NCBI GenBank assembly: GCA_021324635.1
Contig: JAJPIS010000058.1
Location: 62,001 to 126,000 of the forward strand
DNA length: 64,000 bases
Reading direction: 5' to 3'
From: Gemmatimonadota bacterium
Lineage (GTDB): Bacteria > Gemmatimonadota > Gemmatimonadetes > Gemmatimonadales > Gemmatimonadaceae
The first letter of the stretch is position 1, and every line of letters begins with the position of its first letter. The translations under genes were made by a program, and so were the position numbers. This document shows, in pieces, positions 36,634 through 45,947 of this stretch. The notes beneath the pieces were generated by a model. That model searched no databases. It was given only the letters and a program-made list of their open reading frames with translations, and was not told the origin of the DNA.

Positions 36634-37536
36634 GTGGAGACCGTTGCGTCGAAGGCCGCCCTTGGCGCCGCGCTGGCCGCCAGCCGCGCGCGCCGGGAGC
36701 GTATCGCGCTCGTGCCGACCATGGGAGCGCTCCACGAGGGGCACCTCGCCCTCGTCGATGCGGCGCGCCGCTGCGCCTCGCGCGTCGTGATGAGCATCTT
36801 CGTGAACCCGCTGCAATTCGCGCCCCACGAGGACTTCGCGGCGTATCCCCGGACGCTGGACCGCGACGCGGCGCTCGCGAGAGACCGCGGCGTCGACATC
36901 CTGTTCACGCCGTCCGTCGCCGAGATGTATCCGGCCGCGGCGCGCGTGGCCGTCACGCCGGTCCGTCGCGATGACGGCTCGGCGCTCGACGCGCGGTGGG
37001 AGGGCGCGGCCCGCCCCGGACACTTTGCCGGCGTGCTCACCGTCGTGGCCAAGCTGCTCCACCTGGCCTCCCCCGACGTCGCGCTCTTTGGCAGGAAAGA
37101 CCTCCAGCAGGTCACGCTCATTCGCGCCATGGCGCGCGACCTCGATTTTCCGGTCGAGATCGTGACCGTGCCGACTGTCCGGGCGCCGGACGGCCTCGCC
37201 CTCTCGAGTCGGAACGCCTACCTCTCGGCGGCCGAACGCGCCCAGGCGCTCGCGATTCCGCGTGCCCTGCGCGCCATGCACCGGGCCTGGACCGCCGACG
37301 GACGCGCCGACGCCGGACGGGTGACCGAGATCGGGCGCGCCGTGCTCGCCGAGGAGCCGGCGGTCGCGGTCGAGTATCTGGGCGTCGCCGACGCCGACAC
37401 GCTGGAGCCGATTGCGACCGTGGCCGAGGGCGCCGTCGCCATGATCGCCGCCCGCGTCGGTCGCACGCGGCTCATCGACAACATCGTCTTCGAGCGGGCG
37501 GAGGCGCCCGGACCCGATCCGAGGATGAATCGGTGA
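36634..37536 (+). CDS. panC: Pantothenate synthetase
   Basis: PanC joins pantoate and beta-alanine using ATP. The HIGH-like motif is PTMGALHEGH, followed by IFVNPLQFAPHEDF, DVALFGRKDLQQ (consensus has Glu where Arg stands) and the KMSKS-like SSRNAYLS. The 300-residue size is slightly above average. The start is GTG 36634. The stop overlaps the next gene, an HD-domain hydrolase, by 4 bases. Confidence 0.95.
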   Translation: METVASKAALGAALAASRARRERIALVPTMGALHEGHLALVDAARRCASRVVMSIFVNPLQFAPHEDFAAYPRTLDRDAALARDRGVDILFTPSVAEMYPAAARVAVTPVRRDDGSALDARWEGAARPGHFAGVLTVVAKLLHLASPDVALFGRKDLQQVTLIRAMARDLDFPVEIVTVPTVRAPDGLALSSRNAYLSAAERAQALAIPRALRAMHRAWTADGRADAGRVTEIGRAVLAEEPAVAVEYLGVADADTLEPIATVAEGAVAMIAARVGRTRLIDNIVFERAEAPGPDPRMNR

Positions 37537-38117
37537 CCGGGCCGGCGACCGGGCCGACGACCGGGCCCGCCACGAGCGGTGTGGCCACGGTGGAGCTGCC
37601 GCCGTGGGCGATCGCATCGGAGAAGCGACGCGAGCACATCGCACGGGTGATGGCGCTGATCGACCACTGGGCCGCCGCCATGAGGGTCGCGCCCGCCGAG
37701 CGGGACGCGTGGCGCGATGCGGCCCGCTGGCACGACGCCCTTCGCGACGCTCCCGCCGAGATCCTCCGCGACCTCACGGGGGAGATGCGGCCGGACGCCG
37801 GTGTGCTCCATGGACCAGCCGCGGCCCTACGGCTGGCCACCGACGGGGAGCACCGAGCCGACGTGCTCGACGCGGTGCGCTGGCACACGCTCGGCTCGGC
37901 CGGCTGGGGCCGCACCGGACGCGCGCTGTACATGGCCGACTTCCTCGAGCCGGGCCGTGCCTTCGCGCACGCCGACCGCGCGTACCTCGCGCGGCAGGTG
38001 CCGGCGGACTTCGATGGCACCTTTCGCCAGGTGGTGCGCATCCGCCTCGAGTGGGCACTCCGCGACGGGAATCAACTCTTCTCCGAGACCGTGGCGCTCT
38101 GGAACGCCGTGCGATGA
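37533..38117 (+). CDS. HD-domain hydrolase resembling YqeK
   Basis: The 194-residue protein carries the HD superfamily pattern in order: REHIARVMALIDHWA, AARWHDALRD (the HD pair), GVLHGPAAALR, DAVRWHTLG and LYMADFLEP. This order fits the YqeK-type group, which hydrolyses diadenosine tetraphosphate, but specificity cannot be read from sequence. The first 15 residues are a TGPA repeat encoded by 12-bp units. GTG 37533 overlaps panC, and the stop overlaps the next start. In many bacteria YqeK is found beside nadD; that gene is not here. Confidence 0.75.
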   Translation: MTGPATGPTTGPATSGVATVELPPWAIASEKRREHIARVMALIDHWAAAMRVAPAERDAWRDAARWHDALRDAPAEILRDLTGEMRPDAGVLHGPAAALRLATDGEHRADVLDAVRWHTLGSAGWGRTGRALYMADFLEPGRAFAHADRAYLARQVPADFDGTFRQVVRIRLEWALRDGNQLFSETVALWNAVR

Positions 38118-38647
38118 CCGCGCCGCCGACCGCTCGGTCGCCCGCGCCGGCGACCCCGCTCCCGCGCCGGGGCGGACCGACCCGCCGCCGTTCGTCGTCC
38201 GGGCGCGCGCGGCGCAGGTGGCTGGCGGCCGCGCTCGCCGCGCTCGCGCTCGCCGCCGCGGCCGGAGGCCTGGCGTCGACGCGGCGGCACGCGGCGCCGG
38301 TGGCGCCGGCCGGCCCACGCTTTCACGGCAGCGATGCGCGCGCGCCGGTCGGCGTGCGGGTCACGGTCGAGATCCTCAACGCGACCCCGATCCGCGGGCT
38401 GGGCCGCCGGGCCATGATGTTCCTGCGGGATCGCGGGTTCGATGTCGTCGCGCTCGGCACCGATCCGTCGAGGCACGACACGACGCTCGTCATCGACCGG
38501 TCCGGCCACCCGGAGTGGGCGCGCCTCGTCGCCCACGCCCTGGGCGACGCACGCGTCGAGGAGGGCGCCGACGCATCACGCTACGTGGATGTCAGCGTGC
38601 TCCTCGGGGCGACCTGGCGCCCGCCGGCCCAACCGTTCTACCCGTAA
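38114..38647 (+). CDS. Membrane-anchored LytR_C-domain protein
   Basis: The protein (177 residues) has a short Arg/Pro-rich cytoplasmic start, one transmembrane helix (about residues 37-58) and an extracytoplasmic LytR C-terminal-like domain, marked by VTVEILNATPIRGLGRRAMMFLRDRGFDVV. Such domains are found in cell-wall-linked LytR/CpsA proteins and alone; a catalytic LCP domain is absent. ATG 38114 overlaps the HD gene. The last 72 bases overlap the convergent 3' end of rlmN. Confidence 0.75.
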   Translation: MTAPPTARSPAPATPLPRRGGPTRRRSSSGRARRRWLAAALAALALAAAAGGLASTRRHAAPVAPAGPRFHGSDARAPVGVRVTVEILNATPIRGLGRRAMMFLRDRGFDVVALGTDPSRHDTTLVIDRSGHPEWARLVAHALGDARVEEGADASRYVDVSVLLGATWRPPAQPFYP

Positions 38648-39658
38648 CTGCCCGCAGGCAGCGCTGATATCCATGCCCCGGCTCTTCCGGAGCGCGACCT
38701 CGACTCCGCGTGCCCGCAACGATCGCGCGAATGCCGCCGTCGCGCTCGGCGTGCTCGGCGTGAACCCGCCGGTCCCCCCGGGGTGCAGCGGAATGAGGTT
38801 CACGAACGCGCCACACTGCCGCGCCAGGGCGGCGAGCGCGGTGGCGTCCCCGCCGCGGTCGTTCACGCCGCCGAGCAGCACGTACTCGAACGTGACCCGC
38901 CGCACGAACGTCCGGGCGGCGTCGATGACGGCCGCCAGCGGGTACTTCGTATTGATCGGCATCAAGCGCTGCCGGAGCGCGTCACTCGGGGCGTGCACCG
39001 AGATCGCGAGGCGAAACTGCTCCGGACGGGCGGCGAGCGCCTGAATGCCCGGAAGCACGCCGACCGTCGAGACCGTGATGTGCCGCGCACCGATGCCGAT
39101 CCCCGCCGGGTCGTTGAGCGTCGTGAGCGCCACGTCGACCGCTCGCCAGTTCATGAGCGGCTCACCCATCCCCATGAACACGATGTTCGTCGGCATGATC
39201 GGCGGGTCGAGCAGCATGACCTCGCGCACCTGGCCGGCGATCTCCCACGGCGCGAGGTTCCGGCCGAACCCCATCGCCCCGGTGGCGCAGAACGCGCACT
39301 GGAGCGCGCACCCGGCCTGCGACGAGATGCAGAGCGTGAGCCGGCCACCATCGGGGATGGCCACCGTCTCGATCGCCTCGCCGTCGGCGAGGCGGAACAG
39401 GAATTTCTCGGTGCCGTCGACCGACCGCTGCCGCGCCGCGACGGTGAGCCGCGGCAGCGTGAACTCCGCCTCGAGCGCGCCGCGCAGCGCGAGCGGCAGG
39501 TCGGTCAGCGCCGCCAGGCTCGGCGCCGGGGACCGCCACAGCCGCCGCGCCACCTGCCGCGCGCGATACGGCGCCTCACGGGACGCCGCCATGAACTCCC
39601 GGAGACGAGCCTCGGCGTCGGCCGGCCCGAGGTCGAGCAGGTTGATGCGATCAGCCAT
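38576..39658 (-). CDS. rlmN: Dual-specificity 23S rRNA/tRNA adenine-C2 methyltransferase RlmN
   Basis: RlmN is a radical-SAM enzyme that methylates A2503 of 23S rRNA and A37 of some tRNAs. The Fe-S cluster motif CALQCAFC, the GMGEPLMN loop, and the second catalytic Cys in MDISAACGQL are all present. The 360-residue protein begins at ATG 39658. Its last 24 codons run over the LytR_C-domain gene on the other strand; the conserved catalytic region ends just before that overlap. The 152 bases to aspS hold no clear element beyond weak A/T patches. Confidence 0.95.
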   Translation of the reverse strand: MADRINLLDLGPADAEARLREFMAASREAPYRARQVARRLWRSPAPSLAALTDLPLALRGALEAEFTLPRLTVAARQRSVDGTEKFLFRLADGEAIETVAIPDGGRLTLCISSQAGCALQCAFCATGAMGFGRNLAPWEIAGQVREVMLLDPPIMPTNIVFMGMGEPLMNWRAVDVALTTLNDPAGIGIGARHITVSTVGVLPGIQALAARPEQFRLAISVHAPSDALRQRLMPINTKYPLAAVIDAARTFVRRVTFEYVLLGGVNDRGGDATALAALARQCGAFVNLIPLHPGGTGGFTPSTPSATAAFARSLRARGVEVALRKSRGMDISAACGQLRVERLGRRAPGRPEEHADIHVA

Positions 39659-39810
39659 GATGTGGGGCGCGAGGTCGTTTTCGTATCACGTTGTGCGTCA
39701 AGGCTTTATGATCACGGACCTCACGCGTTGCATCGGGCTCGCCGCCTACCGGCCGCCGACGGCGCGGATTACATTGCGAGGAACTCAATGAACAGTAATC
39801 GGCTGGTGGC

Positions 39811-41646
39811 GTGTCGTTCGTGACGGGCGCGACGGTCGACGGCTCGCTGTTGGCGACGTCGCTCCGCACGCGGATGTGTGGCTCACTCCGCACCGCCGAC
39901 GCGGGCACGAGAGTTCGGATCGGCGGCTGGGTGCATCGTCGCCGCGACCTCGGGGGGATTGTCTTCCTCGACGTGCGCGACCGCGAAGGCATCGTCCAGG
40001 TGTCCTTCGACCCACGGTGGACGCCGGCCGAGGTGCTGCGGGGTGCCGCGGCCGTCGGCGTGGAGAGCGTGGTGCTCGTCGAAGGCGAGGTCGGCGCGCG
40101 GCCGGCCGAGGCGCGGAACGCCGATCTGGCGACGGGTGAGGTCGAGGTCCGTGCGGCCACGCTCATGACGCTCGGACCCGCGGCCACGCCGGCGATCCCG
40201 GTCGCGCGCACGCGGGGCGAGGAGCCGGCCGCCGAGGAGCTCCGACTCCGGCACCGCGTCCTCGACCTGCGCCGCCCCGAGCTCCAGGCCAATCTCGTGC
40301 TCCGGCACCGCCTCCTTCAGGCGACGCGCCGGCATCTGAGCGACCGCGGCTTTCTGGAGATCGAAACGCCGATCCTGACCAAGCCCACGCCCGAGGGGGC
40401 GCGGGACTACCTGGTCCCCAGCCGAGTGCACCCCGGGGAGTTCTACGCCCTGCCGCAGTCGCCGCAGCTCTACAAGCAGTTGCTGATGGTCTCGGGATTC
40501 GATCGGTACTTCCAGCTCGCTCGGTGCTTCCGCGACGAGGATCTCCGGGCCGACCGGCAGCCGGAGTTCACGCAGATCGACATCGAGGCGTCGTTCGTCC
40601 AGCGGGAGGACATCGTCACGCTGGCGGAAGGGCTGATCGTTGCGCTCTTCGCCGAAGCCGGTCTCGCGGTCGCGACGCCCTTCCCGCGCCTCGCCTACGC
40701 CGACGCGATGGAACGCTACGGCGTCGACCGGCCCGATCTCCGCTACGGACTCGAGCTCTTCGATGCGAGCGATGTCTTTCGCGGCGCCGACTTCGGCATC
40801 ACACGGGCCGCGCTCGCCGCGGGGGGACGCGTCCGGGGGCTCCGACTCCCCGGCGGCGCGCGGTTCTCGCGCAAGCAGGTCGACGAGCTCGAGGCGATCG
40901 CGAAGAGCGCCGGGGCGGCCGGGTTGATCCGACTGCGCTCGGCCGGTGGTGCGCTCGAGGGACCGGTCACCCGCTTCCTCGGGCCGGACGCGGCCGCGCG
41001 GCTCGGGATGGCCGACGGCGATCTCGCGCTCTTCGTCGCCGGGCCCGACCACGTGAGCAACCCGGCGCTCGACCGGGTGCGCCAGGAGGCGGCGCGCCGG
41101 CTCGAGCTGATTCCGCCCGGCGCGCTGGCGTTCGTCTGGGTGCTCGACTTCCCGCTCGTCGAGCGGGATGCCGAGGCCGGTCGCTTCACCGCCGTCCATC
41201 ACCCGTTCACGGCGCCGCACCCGGACGACCTCGCGCTGCTCGCGAGTGACCCGGCGCGGGCGCGGGCCGTCGCCTATGATGTCGTGCTGAACGGCACCGA
41301 GCTCGGGGGAGGCAGCATCCGGATCCACGCACCCGACGTGCAGGAGCGGGTCTTCCGACTGCTCGGGATCACCGCGGAGGAGGCACGGGCTCGATTCGGG
41401 TTCTTGCTGGAAGGGTTGCGGGCAGGGGCGCCGCCGCACGGGGGGATCGCGTTCGGCTTCGATCGCCTCGCCATGTTGCTGGCCGGCGCGTCGTCGCTCC
41501 GCGACGTCATCGCCTATCCCAAGACCACCGCCGCCCGGGCGTTGTTCGAGGGAGCGCCGGCCGCGGTGCCCCCGGAGGAGCTGAGCGCCCTGCACCTGCG
41601 GACCGACACGTCGGACGAAGCGGCCGGAGCGGCTGCCGGTGACTGA
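39811..41646 (+). CDS. aspS: Aspartyl-tRNA synthetase
   Basis: This is a bacterial-type AspRS. The N-terminal anticodon-binding OB fold contains CGSLRTADAG and GWVHRRRDLGGIVFLDVRDREG. The catalytic core has the class II motifs: PIPVARTR, RHRVLDLRRPELQ (motif 1 area), FYALPQSPQLYKQLLM, FRDEDLRADRQPEFTQID (motif 2) and GIAFGFDRLAMLL (motif 3). The bacterial GAD insertion lies between. GTG 39811 gives 611 residues; ATG 39874 is an alternative, but it starts right at the conserved CGSLR. The stop overlaps phoH by 8 bases. Confidence 0.95.
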   Translation: MSFVTGATVDGSLLATSLRTRMCGSLRTADAGTRVRIGGWVHRRRDLGGIVFLDVRDREGIVQVSFDPRWTPAEVLRGAAAVGVESVVLVEGEVGARPAEARNADLATGEVEVRAATLMTLGPAATPAIPVARTRGEEPAAEELRLRHRVLDLRRPELQANLVLRHRLLQATRRHLSDRGFLEIETPILTKPTPEGARDYLVPSRVHPGEFYALPQSPQLYKQLLMVSGFDRYFQLARCFRDEDLRADRQPEFTQIDIEASFVQREDIVTLAEGLIVALFAEAGLAVATPFPRLAYADAMERYGVDRPDLRYGLELFDASDVFRGADFGITRAALAAGGRVRGLRLPGGARFSRKQVDELEAIAKSAGAAGLIRLRSAGGALEGPVTRFLGPDAAARLGMADGDLALFVAGPDHVSNPALDRVRQEAARRLELIPPGALAFVWVLDFPLVERDAEAGRFTAVHHPFTAPHPDDLALLASDPARARAVAYDVVLNGTELGGGSIRIHAPDVQERVFRLLGITAEEARARFGFLLEGLRAGAPPHGGIAFGFDRLAMLLAGASSLRDVIAYPKTTAARALFEGAPAAVPPEELSALHLRTDTSDEAAGAAAGD

Positions 41647-42601
41647 GACGGCAGTGACCCACCGGATCTCGACGGAAGGCGCCGATCTGCTCACCCTCGC
41701 CGGCGTCAACGATGCCAACCTCGTCGAGTTGACCCGGCTCTCCGGGGCGCGGGTCGCGCTGCGCGGGGATCAGCTCTCCGTGAGCGGATCGGCGGACGCG
41801 GTGGACCGGGCGGTCGCCGTCGCCCAGCGCATGGTCGATCTCGCCCGGCAGCGCGAGCCGGTGACGCCGGACGACGTCCTGCGCCTGCACGACGACGAAC
41901 TGCGCGACGGGACGGGCGGCGCACCGGCCAGCGAAGGCCCGCGCATCGTGTTGCCCGGCGTCCGCAAGATCATCACCGCCAAGACGCCCGGGCAGGCGGA
42001 GTACCTGGCGAAGATCACGGACCACGACATCGTCATCGGGATCGGCCCGGCCGGCACGGGGAAGACGTACCTCGCGGTGGCGGCCGGCGTGGACGCGCTG
42101 GCCCGCAAGCGGGTGCGCCGCATCGTCCTTGCCCGTCCCGCCGTCGAGGCCGGCGAGAGCCTCGGCTTCCTGCCCGGCGACATGCAGGCCAAGGTCGATC
42201 CCTACCTCCGCCCGCTCTACGACGCCCTCGATGCGATGATGCCGCCGGAGCGCATCCAACGGGCGCTCGAGACCCGCACGATCGAGATCGCGCCGCTCGC
42301 CTTCATGCGCGGCCGCACGCTCGCCGATGCCTTCGTCATCCTCGACGAGGCGCAGAACGCGACCAATCTCCAGATGAAGATGTTCCTCACTCGGCTCGGC
42401 GTGAACTCCAAGATCGTGATCACGGGTGACAAGACGCAGATCGATCTGCCGCGGCGGGAGGAATCGGGGCTGATGCAGATCGAGCGCATCCTGCCGGGGG
42501 TGGACGGCATCGCGTTCCACTACTTCGACGAGACCGACGTGGTGCGGCACCGCCTCGTGCGGGACATCATCCGGGCCTATGCCTACGATGCCGGCGCCTG
42601 A
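41639..42601 (+). CDS. PhoH-family ATPase
   Basis: The 320-residue protein has a KH-like N-terminal region (about 15-75) and a PhoH ATPase domain with Walker A GPAGTGKTYLA, the LARPAVEAGESLGFLPGD segment and Walker B FVILDEAQN. It belongs to the bacterial YbeZ-like group, which works with YbeY in rRNA maturation; ybeY lies two genes downstream, supporting that role. GTG 41639 overlaps aspS by 8 bases; the stop overlaps the PgpH-like gene. Confidence 0.92.
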   Translation: MTETAVTHRISTEGADLLTLAGVNDANLVELTRLSGARVALRGDQLSVSGSADAVDRAVAVAQRMVDLARQREPVTPDDVLRLHDDELRDGTGGAPASEGPRIVLPGVRKIITAKTPGQAEYLAKITDHDIVIGIGPAGTGKTYLAVAAGVDALARKRVRRIVLARPAVEAGESLGFLPGDMQAKVDPYLRPLYDALDAMMPPERIQRALETRTIEIAPLAFMRGRTLADAFVILDEAQNATNLQMKMFLTRLGVNSKIVITGDKTQIDLPRREESGLMQIERILPGVDGIAFHYFDETDVVRHRLVRDIIRAYAYDAGA

Positions 42602-44078
42602 GCCGCCCACCGGCCCCGCCGGCGTGGGGGCCGTCAACCTGTGGCGGCAGCTCGACCGGCTGGATCCGACCGCGACGGTCGGGCCGATGGTCGGCCACGT
42701 CGCGCGGTGGGTGATCCTCATCGGGGTCGCGGTCGTCGGGGCGATCCTCTTCGGGGCGCGGCGAAGCGGGGTCGAGGCGTGGCTCGGCGCCGCACTCGCC
42801 AACGCGCTCCTGGTCTCGATCTGCGGCCTCACGCTCGCCTTCTTCCGGCCCACCGTCTATCGGTCACTCCGGGCCGTCGTGCTCGTGGCCGCCGTGTACT
42901 GCGTCGTGCTGGCGATCGCCGCCGCAGCTGCCCGCGGCCCGGCTCCCCGCGCCGAGCTGGTGCCGATCGCCCTCGCGGCGGTTCTGTTCAGCATCCTCTT
43001 CGATTCGCGGGTCAGCGTCTTCGCCTCGCTCGTGCTCGCCGCTCTCGTCGGGATCCAGCCGCCGTTCCTCGGCACGCCGGCGCTGTTCCTCCTGCTCGTG
43101 ACCGGTGTGGCCGCATCCTTCAGCGTCCGCGTCATCCGCCGGCGCGATCAGGCGTACTACTCCATCCTCGTGACGGCGGCCGCGTACGCTCTCGCGGAAG
43201 CGGCCATCGGCCTGTCCACGGGACTCCCCGCGGAGACCGTCTGGCGCCTCATCGGGTACGGGGCCGCCAACTCGGTCGTGTCGGTCGCACTCGCCCTCAT
43301 GCTGCTCCCGCCACTCGAGGAGTTCACGGGCATCGACACGTACCTCAAGCTGCTCGAGTGGTCCGATCTCAACCGGCCTCTCATGCGCCGTCTGAGCGTC
43401 GAAGCGCCGGGCACATTCGCGCACACGATGCGCATCGCCAATCTGGCCGAAGCCGCCTGTGACGCGATCGGCGCCAACGGCCTGCTCGCCCGCGTCGGCG
43501 CCTACTACCACGACGTGGGGAAGCTCAAGAAGCCCGAATATTTCGTCGAGAACCAGCCCCGGGGCCGCAATCCGCACGACAAGCTCAAGCCGGCGACGAG
43601 CGCGGCGATCATTCGGAACCATGTCCGGGAGGGGACGGAACTGGCGGAGGAGGCCGGGCTGCCGACCGCACTCCGCGCGTTCATCACCGAGCATCACGGG
43701 ACCGGGCAGATCACCTACTTCCTCGAGAAGGCCAAGGAGCGGGACGGCCCGCTCGTCAATCCGGCGGAGTTCATCTATCCGGGCCCGGTCCCGCAGACGG
43801 CCGAGACCGCGATCTGCATGCTCGCCGACGGGGTCGAAGCCTCGGCGCACGTGCTGCACGATCCGACCCCGCAGAAGATCCGCGACGTGATCGATCACAT
43901 CGTGCGGCAACGAATCGAGCAGGGACAGCTGCGCCAGGCGCCACTGACACTCAAACAGCTCGAGGTCGTGAAGGAGCAGTTCGCCCGGGTTCTGATCGGC
44001 ATGTACCACCACCGGATCGACTACCCCTCCGCCAGCGGCGGCGTCACGGCCGAATTCGCGTCCGCGACGCCGGCGTGA
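42579..44078 (+). CDS. PgpH-like membrane HD phosphodiesterase lacking the extracellular domain
   Basis: Seven hydrophobic helices (about residues 45-240) precede a cytoplasmic HD domain with EAPGTFAHTMRIANLAEAA, YYHDVGKLKKPEYF, ITEHHGTG and a late ADGVEA. This is the transmembrane and HD part of the 7TMR-HD family, whose members such as Listeria PgpH hydrolyse cyclic-di-AMP. The usual large N-terminal extracellular domain is absent, so the 499-residue protein cannot sense through it. ATG 42579 overlaps phoH; ATG 42588 is an alternative. The phoH-HD-ybeY order is typical. Confidence 0.88.
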   Translation: MPTMPAPEPPTGPAGVGAVNLWRQLDRLDPTATVGPMVGHVARWVILIGVAVVGAILFGARRSGVEAWLGAALANALLVSICGLTLAFFRPTVYRSLRAVVLVAAVYCVVLAIAAAAARGPAPRAELVPIALAAVLFSILFDSRVSVFASLVLAALVGIQPPFLGTPALFLLLVTGVAASFSVRVIRRRDQAYYSILVTAAAYALAEAAIGLSTGLPAETVWRLIGYGAANSVVSVALALMLLPPLEEFTGIDTYLKLLEWSDLNRPLMRRLSVEAPGTFAHTMRIANLAEAACDAIGANGLLARVGAYYHDVGKLKKPEYFVENQPRGRNPHDKLKPATSAAIIRNHVREGTELAEEAGLPTALRAFITEHHGTGQITYFLEKAKERDGPLVNPAEFIYPGPVPQTAETAICMLADGVEASAHVLHDPTPQKIRDVIDHIVRQRIEQGQLRQAPLTLKQLEVVKEQFARVLIGMYHHRIDYPSASGGVTAEFASATPA

Positions 44079-44109
44079 TCCGACCGATGCCCGCACGCCG
44101 GAGTCGGTC

Positions 44110-44709
44110 GTGACGTCCGCCGTCGCGTCGGGGGGCACGTCCCCCGCGCCCCGCACGGTCCCGAGCGGCCCGGCGCGCGCGGCCCTCGCGGTCGCGGTCG
44201 CGAGCGACGGGGTCCGCGTGCCGCTCGGCCTCGACCGCGTCCGGGGACTCGCGCAGGCGGTGCTCCGCGCCGAGCGCGTGCGCCAGGCGCTGGTGTCGAT
44301 CGCGTTCGTGACGCCCGCCGCCATCGCGCGGCTCAACCGCCGGCACCTGGACCGTCGCGGATCGACCGACGTGATCGCGTTCGCGTTCGTCGCGCCGGGC
44401 GCCCACACGACCGGCCGCGCCAGCGGCCGCACCGCGGCGTCGCCCGCGGCCCGATCCGCCGGTCGGCGGCATCCGGGCGCCCCGCTCGTCGGCGACATCT
44501 ACATCGCCCCCGACGTCGCGCGCCGCAATGCGCACCGGCTCGGCGTCGGAGTCCGCGAGGAGCTGGCGCGGCTGGTCGTGCATGGCGTGCTGCACGTGAC
44601 CGGGCATGACCACCCCGAGAGCGCGGCGCGCGTGCACGCGCCGATGTGGCGGCGGCAGGAGCACCTCCTCCAGCGGTTCCTGCCCGCTGTCGGCGGGAGC
44701 CGCACATGA
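44110..44709 (+). CDS. ybeY: Endoribonuclease YbeY
   Basis: YbeY is a metal-dependent RNase for 16S rRNA 3'-end maturation and quality control. The zinc motif HGVLHVTGHDHP is intact, and RLNRRHLDRRGSTDVIAF is the usual preceding core. Between DVIAF and GDIYIAPDVA lies an Ala/Arg/Gly-rich insertion of about 25 residues not seen in typical members, and the first 25 residues are low-complexity. The start is GTG 44110. Its stop overlaps meaB by 4 bases. Confidence 0.92.
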   Translation: MTSAVASGGTSPAPRTVPSGPARAALAVAVASDGVRVPLGLDRVRGLAQAVLRAERVRQALVSIAFVTPAAIARLNRRHLDRRGSTDVIAFAFVAPGAHTTGRASGRTAASPAARSAGRRHPGAPLVGDIYIAPDVARRNAHRLGVGVREELARLVVHGVLHVTGHDHPESAARVHAPMWRRQEHLLQRFLPAVGGSRT

Positions 44710-45947
44710 GCTCGTCGCCGTCGTCGCCGTCGTCGTCATCGTCGCCATCCCCGCCGCCCGCGTCGTCGGCTCCGATGTCGAGTGGCCCGCGCCCGCCCGC
44801 GATCGAGCGTCTCCTGGCGGACTTCACGGCGGGACGGCCAGCGGCGTTGGCGCGCGCCATTTCCATCGTCGAAAACCACCGGCCCGGCTTCGACGCCGTC
44901 CTCGCCGCCCTGCACGGCCGGACCGGTCACGCGCGTCGGATCGGGCTCACCGGCCCGCCGGGCGCCGGCAAGAGCACGCTGACGACGCAACTCACGCATG
45001 CCTACCGCGCCCAGGGACTCACCGTCGGCGTGATCGCCGTCGATCCGACGTCGCCCTTCACCGGCGGCGCCCTTCTGGGCGACCGGATCCGCATGGAGGC
45101 AGTCGCCCTCGACCCCGGCGTCTACATCCGGTCGCTCGCGACCCGCGGCGCGCTCGGTGGACTCTCCGCCGCCACCCGCGAGATCGCCGACGTGCTCGAT
45201 GCGTTCGGGTTCGACCGCGTCATCGTCGAGACGGTGGGCGTCGGACAGAGCGAGCTCGATGTCGCGCGCACCGTCGACACGTGCGTGGTCGTGCTGGTGC
45301 CGGAGTCCGGCGACTCGATCCAGACGCTCAAGGCGGGGCTCATGGAGATCGCCGACGTCTTCGTGATCAACAAGGCGGATCGACCCGGGGCCGACCGTCT
45401 GCGCACCGAGGTGCAGCTCATGCTGAAGCTGCGCGTGCGGGCAGCCGCGGTGACGCCGCCCGGGCGCGATGCGGCCGCCGGTCGGACCCGGATCGGCGCC
45501 GGTGGCAGCGCGGGTGTCGGCGCCAGTGGCGGGGCCGCGCAGGGCGCGAGTGCCCGGGCGCACGCCCTCGATGCCGCCGCCCGCCGGGGACCCGTCGACG
45601 GCGACGACGGCGCCGGCCACTGGATCCCGCCCGTCGTGACGGCGGTCGCGTCCGAGGGACGAGGGGTGGCCGATGTCCTCGGGGCGCTCGATCGGCATGC
45701 GGCATATCTTTCCGCCAGCGGTCAGCTCGCGGATCGGCGTCGGGCACGGCTACGCGAGCGAGTGGCGGATGTCGTGGACCAGAAGCTGCGCGCGCGCCTC
45801 TGGGGGAATGCGGGGACGGCGGCCTGGCTCGAGAGCCGGCTCGGCGGGATGGAGTCGGGACTCGCGACGCCGTTCGATGTGGCCGACGAGCTGCTCGCGC
45901 GGAGTGGGGCGCTGCTAACAGGGAGAGGGCATGACCTCGATCGGTGA
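44706..45947 (+). CDS. meaB: MeaB/ArgK-type G3E GTPase, mutase chaperone
   Basis: MeaB-type GTPases protect and load the B12 cofactor of methylmalonyl-CoA mutase. Walker A is [14 protein letters not shown], the switch region has [19 protein letters not shown], followed by ETVGVGQSE and the base motif NKAD. After VTPPGRDAA there is a Gly/Ala-rich insertion of about 50 residues, and the first 25 residues are a Ser/Pro run from (tcg)n repeats. ATG 44706 overlaps the ybeY stop; the 413-residue product ends with a 17-base overlap onto the mutase large-subunit gene, its partner. Confidence 0.93.
   Translation: MSSSPSSPSSSSSPSPPPASSAPMSSGPRPPAIERLLADFTAGRPAALARAISIVENHRPGFDAVLAALHGRTGHARRIGLTGPPGAGKSTLTTQLTHAYRAQGLTVGVIAVDPTSPFTGGALLGDRIRMEAVALDPGVYIRSLATRGALGGLSAATREIADVLDAFGFDRVIVETVGVGQSELDVARTVDTCVVVLVPESGDSIQTLKAGLMEIADVFVINKADRPGADRLRTEVQLMLKLRVRAAAVTPPGRDAAAGRTRIGAGGSAGVGASGGAAQGASARAHALDAAARRGPVDGDDGAGHWIPPVVTAVASEGRGVADVLGALDRHAAYLSASGQLADRRRARLRERVADVVDQKLRARLWGNAGTAAWLESRLGGMESGLATPFDVADELLARSGALLTGRGHDLDR

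Noticed and set aside
39659-39810. Divergent promoter between rlmN and aspS
   Set aside because: TATGAT at 39707-39712 and a minus-strand TTGACG at 39701-39696 exist, but neither has a partner hexamer at 16-18 bases.
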